A DNA stretch of 64,000 bases, from positions 62,001 through 126,000 of the forward strand of contig CAVYYF010000003.1 of the NCBI GenBank assembly GCA_963772675.1, read 5' to 3'. The DNA comes from JAKAGZ01 sp963772675 (GTDB lineage: Bacteria; Bacteroidota; Ignavibacteria; Ignavibacteriales; Ignavibacteriaceae). Below, piece after piece: positions 7,943 through 17,521 of the stretch. The translations under genes and the position numbers were made by a program. The notes beneath the pieces were generated by a model. It made no database searches, was not told the DNA's origin, and saw only the letters and a program-made list of their open reading frames with translations. How positions within the stretch are numbered: the stretch's first letter is position 1; each line of letters opens with the position of its first letter.

Positions 7943-8128
7943 GTATAACCTGCTTTTCCACCCGACCGCATTTTCAGTGCGGTATTGAAGTGATTTACTG
8001 GTTTGATACAAAAGTTAATCATTGCAAAGAAAGTTGTTCTAAAAATTAATTTGTAAAAAATATTGGTAGTAGTTTTTATTTCGTCATTGCTGTCCGTGGC
8101 GGACGGGTGAAAAGCGACGCCGTTAGGT
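7943..8128 (+). other. attC-like recombination site 3
   Basis: The left box is GTATAAC (7943-7949) and the right box GTTAGGT (8122-8128). The arms are the best paired of the three: GCTTTTC then ACCCG on the left pair with CGGGT then GAAAAGC on the right, with a single unpaired C on the left strand, followed by further CCGC/GCGG pairing. This is the textbook attC fold. It accounts for most of the 7926-8301 gap; 8129-8240 holds nothing that I can name. Confidence 0.75.
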
Positions 8129-8241
8129 GTAAAATTGCAAAAAGTAAAATTATTATAGAATATTTTGTTACTTATTTGTGACTAGTTTTAAACTAATTTG
8201 CTATATAATAATAAGTTATATCATATCTAGAGGATTTAAAC

Positions 8242-8275
8242 AAAAAATGGGATGAACTTCAGTAATATTCATCCC
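8242..8275 (-). terminator. rho-independent terminator of atpDC
   Basis: Read on the minus strand, an 8-bp perfect stem (GGGATGAA with TTCATCCC, 8249-8256 and 8268-8275) is followed by ATTTTTTG. It lies 26 nt after the atpC stop. Confidence 0.85.
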
Positions 8276-8301
8276 GTAATCTGGCTTATTAAAAACTTTA
8301 A

Positions 8302-8736
8302 TTATTTTGTAGCTGAAACACCTCTCAAATACTTCTCATAAATATTCAGCCTGTTCTGCGCTCTTGCTGCAGCGGCTTCCGCTCTTGCTACATCAATTGT
8401 TTTATCAATACCTCTTTCTGCCAGTCGTTCCCTTGCTCTGTTTAAGGCAGCTCTCGCTCTATCGGGATCTATTTCATCACTTTTTTCAATTGAATCAGCA
8501 AGTAAGGTAATTTTATTATTTAATACTTCAACAGTACCGCCACTAACCGAGTAAAACTCAGTTGAACCATCCAGCATTTCGATTTTCACAATTCCAATTT
8601 CAAGACTACTAATAATAGGTGCGTGATTTTTTAAAACCTGAAAACTGCCATCCGTACCCGGAACAGTTATGGATCTGACATCTCCTGAAAAAACAGATCT
8701 GGAAGGTGAAATTATATTTAAGTTTAATACAGTCAT
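8302..8736 (-). CDS. atpC: ATP synthase F1 epsilon subunit
   Basis: The central-stalk epsilon subunit, 144 residues, which couples and regulates F1. The N-terminal beta-sandwich shows SVFSGDVRSITVPGTDGSFQVLKNHAPI, the family signature, and the C-terminal helical hairpin (RARAALNRARERLAERG) is present. It follows atpD by 4 nt. The two genes form a separate unit without the other F1Fo genes, as is known for Chlorobi and related lineages. Confidence 0.95.
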   Translation of the reverse strand: MTVLNLNIISPSRSVFSGDVRSITVPGTDGSFQVLKNHAPIISSLEIGIVKIEMLDGSTEFYSVSGGTVEVLNNKITLLADSIEKSDEIDPDRARAALNRARERLAERGIDKTIDVARAEAAAARAQNRLNIYEKYLRGVSATK

Positions 8737-8740
8737 ATAA

Positions 8741-10150
8741 TTATTTCATTTTCTTAGCTTTTTCAACAGCTTCTTCTATGGTTCCAACATACATAAATGC
8801 TGATTCGGGAAGTTCATCATATTCACCGTTAATAATTCCTTTAAAGCCACGAATTGTATCATCGAGCTTAACATATTTTCCGGGGAAACCGGTAAACTGC
8901 TCAGCTACGTGGAACGGCTGACTGAAGAATCTCTCGATTCTTCTTGCTCTTCTTACAACGAGTTTATCCTCGTCTGAAAGCTCATCCATGCCAAGAATAT
9001 TAATAATATCCTGAAGATCTTTGTAATGCTGAAGAATCTCTTTACAGTTTTTAGCTACATCATAATGTTCCTGTCCAAGAATATCCGGATCCATAATTCT
9101 TGAAGTTGAATCAAGAGGATCAACAGCCGGGTAAATACCAAGCTCTGAAATTCTACGGCTTAATGTTGTTGTGGCGTCAAGGTGAGCAAATACTGCGGCA
9201 GGAGCCGGATCTGTTAAGTCATCCGCAGGTACGTAAATAGCCTGAATAGAAGTAATTGAGCCTTTATCTGTAGAGGTAATTCTCTCCTGCAAAGCGCCCA
9301 TTTCTGAAGCCAGATTCGGCTGGTACCCAACCGCTGAAGGCATACGTCCGAGAAGTGCCGATACTTCGGAACCCGCCTGTGTGAAACGGAAAATATTATC
9401 GATAAATAAAAGCACGTCTCTGCCTTCTTCTTCCCTGAAATATTCAGCGATAGTCAGACCGGTAAGAGCAACTCTCAAACGGGCCCCCGGTGGTTCGTTC
9501 ATCTGTCCGAACACAAGCGCAGTTTTTTCAAGCACTCCTGATTCTTTCATTTCAAGCCAGAGATCGTTTCCTTCACGGGTACGTTCACCGACGCCTGTAA
9601 ATACTGAGTAGCCCCCGTGTTCCTGGGCGATATTATTAATGAGTTCCTGTATAATAACGGTTTTACCAACACCGGCACCGCCAAAAAGCCCGGTCTTTCC
9701 GCCCTTTGAATAAGGCTCAATAAGGTCGATTACTTTTATTCCGGTTTCAAACATCTCGCTTTTAGTGGAAAGATTTTTGAACTTGGGTGAAGGTCTGTGG
9801 ATCGGGTATTCCTTTTCTGATTTTATGGGACCTAGCCCATCAATTCCTTGACCAATTACATTTATTAATCTTCCGAGCGTAGAAGGTCCAACTGGTACCG
9901 AGATTGGCTTGCCCATATCAATCGCATCCATTCCACGCACAAGACCATCTGAGGAGTCCATACAAACTGTACGAACTCTGTCCTCACCAAGATGCTGCTG
10001 TACTTCTGCTATAAGGTCTTCTTTAACTCCTTCTGTGGTAGTTCTTGGGATACGAACTGCATTGTATATACTTGGAAGGTGCCCCTCTGCAAATTCTACG
10101 TCAACTACAGGGCCTATTACCTGGATGATTTTTCCTTTAATTTCGCTCAT
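8741..10150 (-). CDS. atpD: ATP synthase F1 beta subunit
   Basis: The catalytic subunit of F1, 469 residues. The P-loop GGAGVGKT is at residues 157-164, and ALVFGQMNEPPGAR and LLFIDNIFRF (Walker B) are conserved. Membrane-associated on the cytoplasmic side. The first gene of the atpDC pair; it lies 119 nt downstream of lipA on the same strand and may have its own promoter in that gap. Confidence 0.97.
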   Translation of the reverse strand: MSEIKGKIIQVIGPVVDVEFAEGHLPSIYNAVRIPRTTTEGVKEDLIAEVQQHLGEDRVRTVCMDSSDGLVRGMDAIDMGKPISVPVGPSTLGRLINVIGQGIDGLGPIKSEKEYPIHRPSPKFKNLSTKSEMFETGIKVIDLIEPYSKGGKTGLFGGAGVGKTVIIQELINNIAQEHGGYSVFTGVGERTREGNDLWLEMKESGVLEKTALVFGQMNEPPGARLRVALTGLTIAEYFREEEGRDVLLFIDNIFRFTQAGSEVSALLGRMPSAVGYQPNLASEMGALQERITSTDKGSITSIQAIYVPADDLTDPAPAAVFAHLDATTTLSRRISELGIYPAVDPLDSTSRIMDPDILGQEHYDVAKNCKEILQHYKDLQDIINILGMDELSDEDKLVVRRARRIERFFSQPFHVAEQFTGFPGKYVKLDDTIRGFKGIINGEYDELPESAFMYVGTIEEAVEKAKKMK

Positions 10151-10269
10151 TTTCTCCCTTAAATTTTAAAATTTATTCTTCAAATTTAATGATTCGAGCA
10201 GGATTAACCAAATAATGAGATTAAAAAACTTATTAAATATCTTACTTTCCGCCTAATTAAGTTACTTAA

Positions 10270-11181
10270 CTAAAATAATGCCCGCGCGTGTTTGTCGGCA
10301 TGATAGGAACTTCTAACAAGAGGTGAAGATTCAACAATTTTGAACCCCATTTTGAGCCCTTCTTCCCTGTACATTGCAAATTCTTCCGGCGTAACAAATC
10401 GATCAACAGGTAGATGATTTTTTGTTGGTTGTAAATACTGCCCTATCGTAAGAATATCACAGCCATGGTCAACAAGGATTTTCATTGTATCAAAAACTTC
10501 TTCAGGTTTTTCACCAATGCCAACCATAATCCCGCTTTTTGTTCTGAGATATCGATCTTTAAACCACCTGATCAGCTTAAGGCTTCTTTCATATTTTGCC
10601 TGCGGACGAACTACGTGATAAAGCCGTGGAACTGTTTCAAGATTGTGATTTAGAATATCCGGAGGATTCAGCATTATTTTTTCATACGCTGAAATAGCTC
10701 CACGAAAATCCGGAATTAAAATTTCGATCGTGCATTCAGGGACTTCAATTCTGGCAAGACGAATAAGTTCTGCAAAAATCGAGGCCCCCCCATCTTCAAG
10801 TTCATCTCTGTTTACTGAAGTAATAACCGCGTGTCTTAATCCAAGCTCTTTTATTGAAGCAACAACTCTTCTTGGTTCGTCGAGATCAAGTCCGACGGGC
10901 ATTCCGACTTTTATATTGCAGAAGCCGCAGCTTCTTGTACACGTATCGCCCAGGATCATAAATGTAGCACTCTTTGCATTCCAGCATTCTGCTATATTCG
11001 GACAACGCGCTTCTTCACAAACTGTATTCAGATGCTGATCTTTTACAAGATGCTTTAAGTTAGAATAATTATTCCCTGTCGGCAATTTTACTTTCAGCCA
11101 ATCCGGTCTTTTGCCAAGAGGAACTTTTTTCTTTTCAAAAGCTTCTTTTACATTTCTCTGATGTGTGTTTAGTACTGCCAT
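10270..11181 (-). CDS. lipA: lipoyl synthase (radical SAM)
   Basis: Inserts two sulfurs into protein-bound octanoyl groups to make lipoate. Both Fe-S sites are present: the auxiliary cluster cysteines C55, C60 and C66 (CEEARCPNIAEC) and the radical SAM triad C81, C85 and C88 (CTRSCGFC). The C-terminal RSSY that ligates the auxiliary cluster is at about residues 291-294. The 303-residue length is normal. It lies downstream of the 2-oxoacid dehydrogenase genes, its substrates. Confidence 0.96.
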   Translation of the reverse strand: MAVLNTHQRNVKEAFEKKKVPLGKRPDWLKVKLPTGNNYSNLKHLVKDQHLNTVCEEARCPNIAECWNAKSATFMILGDTCTRSCGFCNIKVGMPVGLDLDEPRRVVASIKELGLRHAVITSVNRDELEDGGASIFAELIRLARIEVPECTIEILIPDFRGAISAYEKIMLNPPDILNHNLETVPRLYHVVRPQAKYERSLKLIRWFKDRYLRTKSGIMVGIGEKPEEVFDTMKILVDHGCDILTIGQYLQPTKNHLPVDRFVTPEEFAMYREEGLKMGFKIVESSPLVRSSYHADKHARALF

Positions 11182-11199
11182 AAATATTTTTTATAAAAA

Positions 11200-11265
11200 G
11201 TCAGCCCGAACTTGATTCGGGGTCTTCTAAAATTACAAGAGATTCCGAAATAAATACGGAATGGC
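11200..11265. repeat. degenerate palindromic intergenic repeat
   Basis: In the lipA/E2 gap, the left arm (11200-11227, starting GTCAGCCCGAACTTGATTCG) is an imperfect inverted copy of the right arm (11239-11265, ending TACGGAATGGC). It resembles the elements at 31827 and 59368 in its GTCA-like outer end and the CCCGAA-type core. Confidence 0.55.
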
Positions 11266-11292
11266 AAATTGTATAGTTATAATATATAGCAA

Positions 11293-12993
11293 TTAAATTA
11301 ATGAACTATCAAAATTTTCTAAAGTGTCCTTCATAAATTTAAGGAATTTTCCGCCAAGCATCCCGTCAACCAATCTGTGGTCGTGTGCGAGAGTTAATGA
11401 CATCATATGCCTGATTCCTATCGCGTCGGATCCATCGACATCAATCACAACAGGCTTTTTAATAACCGCACCAACACCAAGTATCGCTACTTCTGGTTGA
11501 TTGATTATCGGTGTCCCCCAGACTGTACCGAACACACCGTAATTTGTAATTGTAAAGGTTCCATTGCTGATATCATCAGGAGATAATCTTTTTGTCCGAG
11601 ATTTCACTGCAAGATCGCTAATTGCTTTTGCAAGCCCTATGAAATTTCTTTGCTCCGCACCTTTTATATTCGGTACTATCAAACCATTTGGTTCCATTGC
11701 AACAGCTATACCAAGATTAATATATTTTTTCTGATAAATCGTTGTTCCGTCAATTGTCGAATTTATCAGGGAATATTCTTTCAATCCCTTTACAACTGCA
11801 TCTGCAATGAAAGGCATATAAGTTAATTTCACATTCTGTGAATTTATATATTCTTCTTTTTTTGACTGAATGAAGTTATGAATTTTAGTCATATCAACTT
11901 CAATCAATGCATTAACGTGAACTGAAGTATCCCTGCTTGCAACCATATGCTGCATAATTTTCTGCCTGATGTTGTCCATCGGGATAACAGTTACATCACC
12001 TTTTGAATAAACAGCCTCAACCTTTGAATATGAAGGAGCAGGTGCAGTTTCTTTTTGTTTTACTACAGACTGCGATGCACCACCATTCCCTCTTTTTTGA
12101 AGATAACCAAGAATATCATTTTTTGTTACTCTTCTATTGAGTCCGGTTCCGTTTATCTTTTCAAGTTCTGCAAAACTTACATTTTCTTTCTGAGCAATAT
12201 TCAGAACGAGCGGCGAGTAAAATCTGGATGATTCACCTTTTACAAATTCTTCTTTCGGCTCCTCTCTAACAACATTTGAAAAATTATCGTGCATAGCTGC
12301 TGGTTGTGTTTTTACAGGATCAGATTGCTTCTCTAGTATTGCTTTTTTTTGTTGAATTTTCGCTACGGTCGCACCTGTCGACAATTTAGCAACAACTGTT
12401 CCCACTTCAACCGTTTCCTGCTCAGCTACCAGGATCTCTGAAACTGTGCCGGCAACCGGAGAAGGTACTTCCGTATCAACTTTATCTGTGCTTATCTCAA
12501 AAATAGTTTCATCCTTTTTTACAGCATCACCTACTTTCTTAAACCATTTTATAATGGTTCCTTCCATTACTGATTCGCCCATCTTTGGCATTGTTATTTC
12601 AATTTCGTTCCCGTTTGCTTGAAAGGGACCGGATTGTTCTTTTTTTATTTCTGTTTGCAGTTCAGATTCGACTTTCTTTACTTCAACTATTTTTGCTTCT
12701 TCTTTTACCAGTTGTTCAGTTACCGCAGCAGTTTTCTTTTCTTCCGCAACCGTTCCTTCTTTATCGATCACAGCCACAACTGTTCCGACTTCAACTGTTT
12801 CTCCTTCCTGAACTTTTATTTCGGATAAAACACCATTAGAAGAAGATGGAATCTCAGTATCGACTTTATCCGTGCTGATTTCAAAAATTATTTCATCACG
12901 CTTAATTTTATCACCAACTTTTTTATGCCACTTGATGATAGTTCCTTCGTTTACACTTTCGCCCATTTTGGGCATTATAACATCCATTGTCAA
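11293..12993 (-). CDS. dihydrolipoamide acyltransferase (E2) of 2-oxoacid dehydrogenase
   Basis: The core of the complex: it carries acyl groups on lipoyl arms and transfers them to CoA. At 566 residues it has two N-terminal lipoyl domains (lysine in EISTDKVDTEIPS, about residue 44, and EISTDKVDTEVPS, about residue 170), a peripheral-subunit binding domain (SPLVLNIAQKENVSFAEL..GLNRRVTKNDI) and the acyltransferase domain with the catalytic His and Asp in AHDHRLVDGMLGG. It starts 24 nt after the fused E1 gene. Branched-chain (bkdB-like) or pyruvate specificity is not settled by the sequence; the alpha-beta E1 suggests a branched-chain type. Confidence 0.92.
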   Translation of the reverse strand: MTMDVIMPKMGESVNEGTIIKWHKKVGDKIKRDEIIFEISTDKVDTEIPSSSNGVLSEIKVQEGETVEVGTVVAVIDKEGTVAEEKKTAAVTEQLVKEEAKIVEVKKVESELQTEIKKEQSGPFQANGNEIEITMPKMGESVMEGTIIKWFKKVGDAVKKDETIFEISTDKVDTEVPSPVAGTVSEILVAEQETVEVGTVVAKLSTGATVAKIQQKKAILEKQSDPVKTQPAAMHDNFSNVVREEPKEEFVKGESSRFYSPLVLNIAQKENVSFAELEKINGTGLNRRVTKNDILGYLQKRGNGGASQSVVKQKETAPAPSYSKVEAVYSKGDVTVIPMDNIRQKIMQHMVASRDTSVHVNALIEVDMTKIHNFIQSKKEEYINSQNVKLTYMPFIADAVVKGLKEYSLINSTIDGTTIYQKKYINLGIAVAMEPNGLIVPNIKGAEQRNFIGLAKAISDLAVKSRTKRLSPDDISNGTFTITNYGVFGTVWGTPIINQPEVAILGVGAVIKKPVVIDVDGSDAIGIRHMMSLTLAHDHRLVDGMLGGKFLKFMKDTLENFDSSLI

Positions 12994-13017
12994 AACTCCT
13001 GGTTCTAATTTTTCTTA

Positions 13018-15141
13018 TTAAAATTCTAATAGTTCTCTTATTCCATTTAGCACTTTTTGCCTGTTTGGTAAGATAGCATTTTCCAGAATAGGCGAATACG
13101 GAATGTGTGAATCTTCTGCCGCAATTCTTTTTACAGGTCCATCAAGATATTGAAAACATTCATCCGCTATTCTGGCAGCAATTTCCGCTCCGAATCCACC
13201 TGTTAAAGTATCTTCATGAATTACAATCGCTTTGTTTGTTTTCTTAACGGAATTAAATATTGTTTCAACATCGAGCGGAATAATCGTTCTGATATCAATG
13301 ACTTCAACTGAATGTCCTTCCTCTTCTAATTTTCTTGCTGCAAGGACAGAATCCCAAAGTGACACGCCATACGAAATAACAGTAACATCAGTCCCCTCTC
13401 TGACAACTTTTGCCTTTCCAAATGGGAGTAAATAATTTTCGTCTGGTTCCTGAGCCATAGCTGAACTCTGCCTGTACAATCCTTTGTGCTCGCAGAACAG
13501 CACAGGATCATTAATTCTACACGCAGTTTTTAATAATCCTTTTGCGTCAGCTGCGTTTGATGGAAATGCGATAAAAATCCCCGGAACGTGAGCGAATATT
13601 GATTCAATGTTTTGGCTGTGATAAAGTCCGCCGTGAATGTATCCTCCGACTGCAACTCTGGTAACAACCGGAGCACTCCAGGTATTATTGGACCTGTATC
13701 TCATTGTAGCAACTTCACTTTTCATCTGCATAAACGCAGGCCAGATATAATCACCGAACTGAATTTCAACAACAGGTTTTAATCCTGTTAGTGACATCCC
13801 TACTGCAACTCCCATAATGCTCGCTTCTGCTAGTGGCGAATTAAAAACTCTGTCGTCTCCAAATTTTGATGACAAACCTTTTGTTGCTGTAAAAACTCCG
13901 CCTTTGTTGTCTGCTATATCTTCACCAAACATATAAATCTTATCATTCCGCTCCATTTCCTCACGCATAGCGTGATTAAGTGCATCAACCATTACGATTG
14001 ACTTACCAGATGGTATAGTTGATTCATATTCAAGAGATTCTCTGAAACCTGAATCATCAAAAACGTGAGCTGATGCATTAGCAGGATCAGGATCGTTTGT
14101 TTCAAATGCGTCATCGGCTGCATTGCTTAATTCTTCGGCTACTTCAGATTTTAATTTTTCATATCCATCTTTTGTCAAAAGCCCTTGTTCGATCATTTTC
14201 CTTACAAGTTTTTCAATAGGGTCATTTTTCAAATCCCCTTCAAGTTCTTTCTGACTTCTGTATTTCTTCTGATCATCGGATGATGAATGCGAAAGCAATC
14301 TGACAACTTCCGCTTCTATTAATGCCGGGCCTTTCCCTGATTTTATGTAATCCAATGCTTCCTGAACTTTGACATATGATTCAAAATAGTCAGTCCCGTC
14401 AATTCTTGCTCTATGCAGATTCGCGTAGCCTGCCATCATCTCAGATATTGAATTTTCTTTTCCCCCGCTTTGTGAATGTACCGGAACAGATATGGCATAT
14501 TTATTATTTTCAATTACAAAAAGAACAGGAAGCTTATCTCTGCTTGCCCAATTAATTGCTTCGTGGAATTCTCCCTGGCTGGTGGTACCTTCACCACTAC
14601 TGACATAAGCAATGCCTTTTTTATTTGTACGCACCATAGAAAGTGCTGCTCCAACCGCATGCAAGAATTGAGTGCCTGTTGGACTCGACTGTGAAGGAAG
14701 ATTTATATTCGGATGACCCCAATGACAGGGCAACTGTCTGGCACTACTTGATGGATCATCAACCTTAGCAAAACATTGTAGAAAAAATTCCGTTGGAGTG
14801 ATTCCCGCTGCTAATATAAGAGCTAAATCCCTATAGTATGGAAAAAGCCAATCAGTTTTAGGGTCGAGCGAAAATCCAAGGGCCGTTTGAATTGCTTCGT
14901 GTCCCGCTCCGGCAATATGAAAAAATGTTTTACCCTGTCTCAATAAATTCATTGCCTTGTTGTCGATACCACGCGCAACGATCATATGTCTTAAAACTTT
15001 TAGCAACTCTAATTTCTTTAAGTCAGATTTCAAATTATTTTTAGAAGCTCCGTTATTTCCCATGTTTTTCCAATTTGAGTTCCCTTTCTTTACTGATGAA
15101 GTTTTTGAAGTATTAATTCCACTGGTATAATTCTTAGCCAT
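13018..15141 (-). CDS. fused alpha-beta 2-oxoacid dehydrogenase E1, probable branched-chain type
   Basis: A 707-residue thiamine-diphosphate decarboxylase in which E1 alpha (residues about 40-350) and E1 beta (about 370-707) form one chain. The TPP motif runs from SSGEGTTSQGEFHEA to VIENNKYAIS in the alpha part. The beta part shows FGEDIADNKGGVF and HEDTLTGGFGAEIA. The N-terminal 35 residues are Ser/Lys/Asn-rich and low-complexity. Fused E1 of this kind is common in Bacteroidota. Neighbours E2, lipB and lpdA make a full complex. Confidence 0.9.
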   Translation of the reverse strand: MAKNYTSGINTSKTSSVKKGNSNWKNMGNNGASKNNLKSDLKKLELLKVLRHMIVARGIDNKAMNLLRQGKTFFHIAGAGHEAIQTALGFSLDPKTDWLFPYYRDLALILAAGITPTEFFLQCFAKVDDPSSSARQLPCHWGHPNINLPSQSSPTGTQFLHAVGAALSMVRTNKKGIAYVSSGEGTTSQGEFHEAINWASRDKLPVLFVIENNKYAISVPVHSQSGGKENSISEMMAGYANLHRARIDGTDYFESYVKVQEALDYIKSGKGPALIEAEVVRLLSHSSSDDQKKYRSQKELEGDLKNDPIEKLVRKMIEQGLLTKDGYEKLKSEVAEELSNAADDAFETNDPDPANASAHVFDDSGFRESLEYESTIPSGKSIVMVDALNHAMREEMERNDKIYMFGEDIADNKGGVFTATKGLSSKFGDDRVFNSPLAEASIMGVAVGMSLTGLKPVVEIQFGDYIWPAFMQMKSEVATMRYRSNNTWSAPVVTRVAVGGYIHGGLYHSQNIESIFAHVPGIFIAFPSNAADAKGLLKTACRINDPVLFCEHKGLYRQSSAMAQEPDENYLLPFGKAKVVREGTDVTVISYGVSLWDSVLAARKLEEEGHSVEVIDIRTIIPLDVETIFNSVKKTNKAIVIHEDTLTGGFGAEIAARIADECFQYLDGPVKRIAAEDSHIPYSPILENAILPNRQKVLNGIRELLEF

Positions 15142-15156
15142 TATTACTTCCTTTGT

Positions 15157-15855
15157 TTATAAATTGGGAACAGTTATCGGTATCAAATCATCTTTCGTTA
15201 TTCTTATCACATCATCATATTCAAAAATTTCTTTGAAGTTATTTCCTAATTTTTCTTTCACTTTAGAAATATCAATTGTTTTTTTTAGTTCATTTTTTAA
15301 AGAAGTTATTCCTTTGTCTGTTATTCCGCAAGGTATTATACCTGAAAAGAAATCCAGATCAGTGTTAACATTAAATGCAAATCCGTGCATAGTAACCCAA
15401 TGTGAAACTTTTATTCCAATTGCTGCAATTTTTCTATCTTCAATCCATACGCCAGTATACTTAGGATCACGGATACCTTTAAGTCCATAGTCAGCACAAG
15501 TTTTAATAATTACTTCTTCCAGTGATCGCAAATATTTATGTGTATCCAGTTTCCATTTTTTCAAATCAATAATCGGGTAACCTACAATCTGACCAGGACC
15601 GTGATATGTAATATCGCCGCCACGGTCTATATCGAAAACAGATATTTTATTTTCGTGAAGATAATCTTCTGAACCTATCAAATTATTTTTATCGGCTACT
15701 TTGCCAAGCGTATATGTATGCGGATGTTCCAGCAGGAAAAGAACGTCGTTAACTTTTTCATCAACTCTTAAATTCAGGATCTCTTTTTGTAATTCCCAGG
15801 CTTCCTGGTAATCAATAAAATCAAGATCACAATAATTAAATATTCTTTGTGACAC
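15157..15855 (-). CDS. lipB: octanoyl-ACP:protein octanoyltransferase
   Basis: Moves octanoate from acyl carrier protein to lipoyl domains, the first step of lipoate synthesis. The signature RGGDITYHGPGQIVGYPI is at residues 78-95, and the catalytic pair Lys149 (GIKVS) and Cys176 (IIPCGI) is present. It starts with GTG. It lies between E1 and lpdA. Confidence 0.96.
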   Translation of the reverse strand: MSQRIFNYCDLDFIDYQEAWELQKEILNLRVDEKVNDVLFLLEHPHTYTLGKVADKNNLIGSEDYLHENKISVFDIDRGGDITYHGPGQIVGYPIIDLKKWKLDTHKYLRSLEEVIIKTCADYGLKGIRDPKYTGVWIEDRKIAAIGIKVSHWVTMHGFAFNVNTDLDFFSGIIPCGITDKGITSLKNELKKTIDISKVKEKLGNNFKEIFEYDDVIRITKDDLIPITVPNL

Positions 15856-15885
15856 CTTAGTCTAACCTGATAACTTTTAATATTG

Positions 15886-17289
15886 TTAAATATGAATCGA
15901 TTCTCCGTAAACAGCAGCAGCAGCTTCCATCACAGATTCAGAAAGTGTTGGATGAGCATGAACAGTTTTTATAATTGATTCTGTTGTTGCTTCCAGAGTT
16001 TTGGCTAATGTAGCTTCCGCAATTAATTCAGTTGCTTCCGAACCAATAATATGTACACCTAATATCTCACCATATTTTGCATCGGTAACAAATTTTACAA
16101 ACCCTTCCCTTTCACCGACAGCAAAGGCTTTGCCGCTTGCCATAAAAGGAAATTTTCCGATTTTAACTTCGTACCCATTTTCTTTTGCTTTAGCTTCGGT
16201 TAATCCAACGCTGGCTACTTGTGGTTGGCAATATGTACATCCGGGAATTGTTTCATAATTTATATCGGGAGGATTCATTCCTTTAATTTTCTCAACACAA
16301 TGAATACCTTCAGCAGATGCAACGTGCGCAAGCCAGGGCGGACCTATTACATCACCGATAGCAAATATTCCTTTTACATTAGTTTCATAAGTGGACTTGT
16401 CTACCTTGATATGGTTTTTATATAATTCAATATCAAGTTCTTCAAGACCAAATCCTTCTACATTTCCGGTCACACCAATAGCGCTTAAAACTTTATCCGC
16501 TGTTAATTTTTTCTTCTCCCCATCCGTTGAAATTGTTACTTCTACTTTCTTACCTTTAACTTCTGCTTTTTCTACAGAGGTTTTTGTATAGATTTCAATT
16601 CCTCTTTTCCTGAAACTTCTGGCAAGTGTATCAGAAACTTCTTTATCTTCGATTGGAAGAATTGAATCAAGCATTTCAATTACTGTAACCTTTGTACCCA
16701 GTACACTGTAGAAGTATGCAAACTCAATTCCTATTGCTCCTGCACCGATAACGATCAATTCTTTGGGTTGCTCGGGCAAATTCATTGCCTCAGTACTTGT
16801 AATGATGTTTTGCCTGTCTATTGGAATTGAAGGTACTGCTCTTGGCCTGGCACCTGTGGCTATAATGATTTTATCAGCATTAACAGATTGAACTTTCTTA
16901 CCCGAATCATCAAGTATATCAATTTGATTTTTAGAAACTAATTTCCCGAAGCCCTTTATCCTATCGACTTTATTTTTCTTAACCAGGATTTCAACGTTGC
17001 TGGTTATTCTCTCTGAAATATTTCGGCTTCTTTTTATAATCTTTGTGAAATCAAAGGTTAATTCTTTAGCCGTTATACCGAAATCTTCACCATGATTTTT
17101 TACCGTATCATAAATTTCAGCGTTTTTTAAAAGGGATTTGGTTGGAATGCAACCCCAGTTCAGGCAAATCCCACCCAATCTATCTTTATCAATTACAACA
17201 GTCCTAAGGCCTAATTGACCGGCGCGTATAGCTGCGACATAGCCTCCCGGTCCCCCTCCTAATACTGCAATATTGTATTTTTCTTCCAT
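15886..17289 (-). CDS. lpdA: dihydrolipoamide dehydrogenase (E3)
   Basis: A flavoprotein that reoxidises the lipoyl arms of E2 and reduces NAD. The N-terminal FAD motif GGGPGGYVAA, redox-active Cys42 and Cys47 (GGICLNWGCIPTKS), the NAD-binding GAGAIGIEFA and the C-terminal HAHPTLSESV His-Glu pair are all in place; 467 residues. First gene of the leftward lpdA-lipB-E1-E2-lipA run. Confidence 0.97.
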   Translation of the reverse strand: MEEKYNIAVLGGGPGGYVAAIRAGQLGLRTVVIDKDRLGGICLNWGCIPTKSLLKNAEIYDTVKNHGEDFGITAKELTFDFTKIIKRSRNISERITSNVEILVKKNKVDRIKGFGKLVSKNQIDILDDSGKKVQSVNADKIIIATGARPRAVPSIPIDRQNIITSTEAMNLPEQPKELIVIGAGAIGIEFAYFYSVLGTKVTVIEMLDSILPIEDKEVSDTLARSFRKRGIEIYTKTSVEKAEVKGKKVEVTISTDGEKKKLTADKVLSAIGVTGNVEGFGLEELDIELYKNHIKVDKSTYETNVKGIFAIGDVIGPPWLAHVASAEGIHCVEKIKGMNPPDINYETIPGCTYCQPQVASVGLTEAKAKENGYEVKIGKFPFMASGKAFAVGEREGFVKFVTDAKYGEILGVHIIGSEATELIAEATLAKTLEATTESIIKTVHAHPTLSESVMEAAAAVYGESIHI

Positions 17290-17521
17290 ATTAGAGTGAT
17301 TTCAGCTTATTATAATATTATACTTTCAAATATAACTAACTCAATATGAAAATGGAAGTTACAGCATTTTATAAATAATAAGAAACTGACCCATAAGTCA
17401 TACTAAAAATAACCATTCTATTTCTCTCTATCGAAAAGTTTTAAAGGTATTTTCTATAAAACGAAAATAAAATAGAATCAATTCATCAATTTTGAAGCAG
17501 AAGTTAGATTCAGGAATAGCA

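Larger units (their letters stand above)
4248..8128. mobile_element. cluster of attC-like sites with two gene cassettes, no integrase seen
   Basis: Three imperfect palindromes of about 190-230 bp (4248-4435, 6349-6575, 7943-8128) enclose two compact cassettes, 4430-6569 and 6570-8122. Each site starts with an R''-like box ending in AAC and ends with an R'-like box. The first bases of cassette 1 (TTAGGC after the G at 4429) complement the R'' box of its own attC (GCCTAAC at 6349). Those of cassette 2 (ATATAC after the G at 6569) nearly complement its own R'' (GTATAAC at 7943; expected TTATAC). This own-end complementarity is what excision and circularisation of integron cassettes produce. No tyrosine recombinase IntI lies in the window, so this fits an integrase-less attC cluster (CALIN) or the distant part of a chromosomal integron. 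Confidence 0.72.

Noticed and set aside
12585..12839. Open frames antisense to the E2 gene
   Set aside because: They lie opposite the Lys/Glu-rich linker between lipoyl domains and encode low-complexity Phe/Leu-rich sequence; no ribosome binding site or family pattern.
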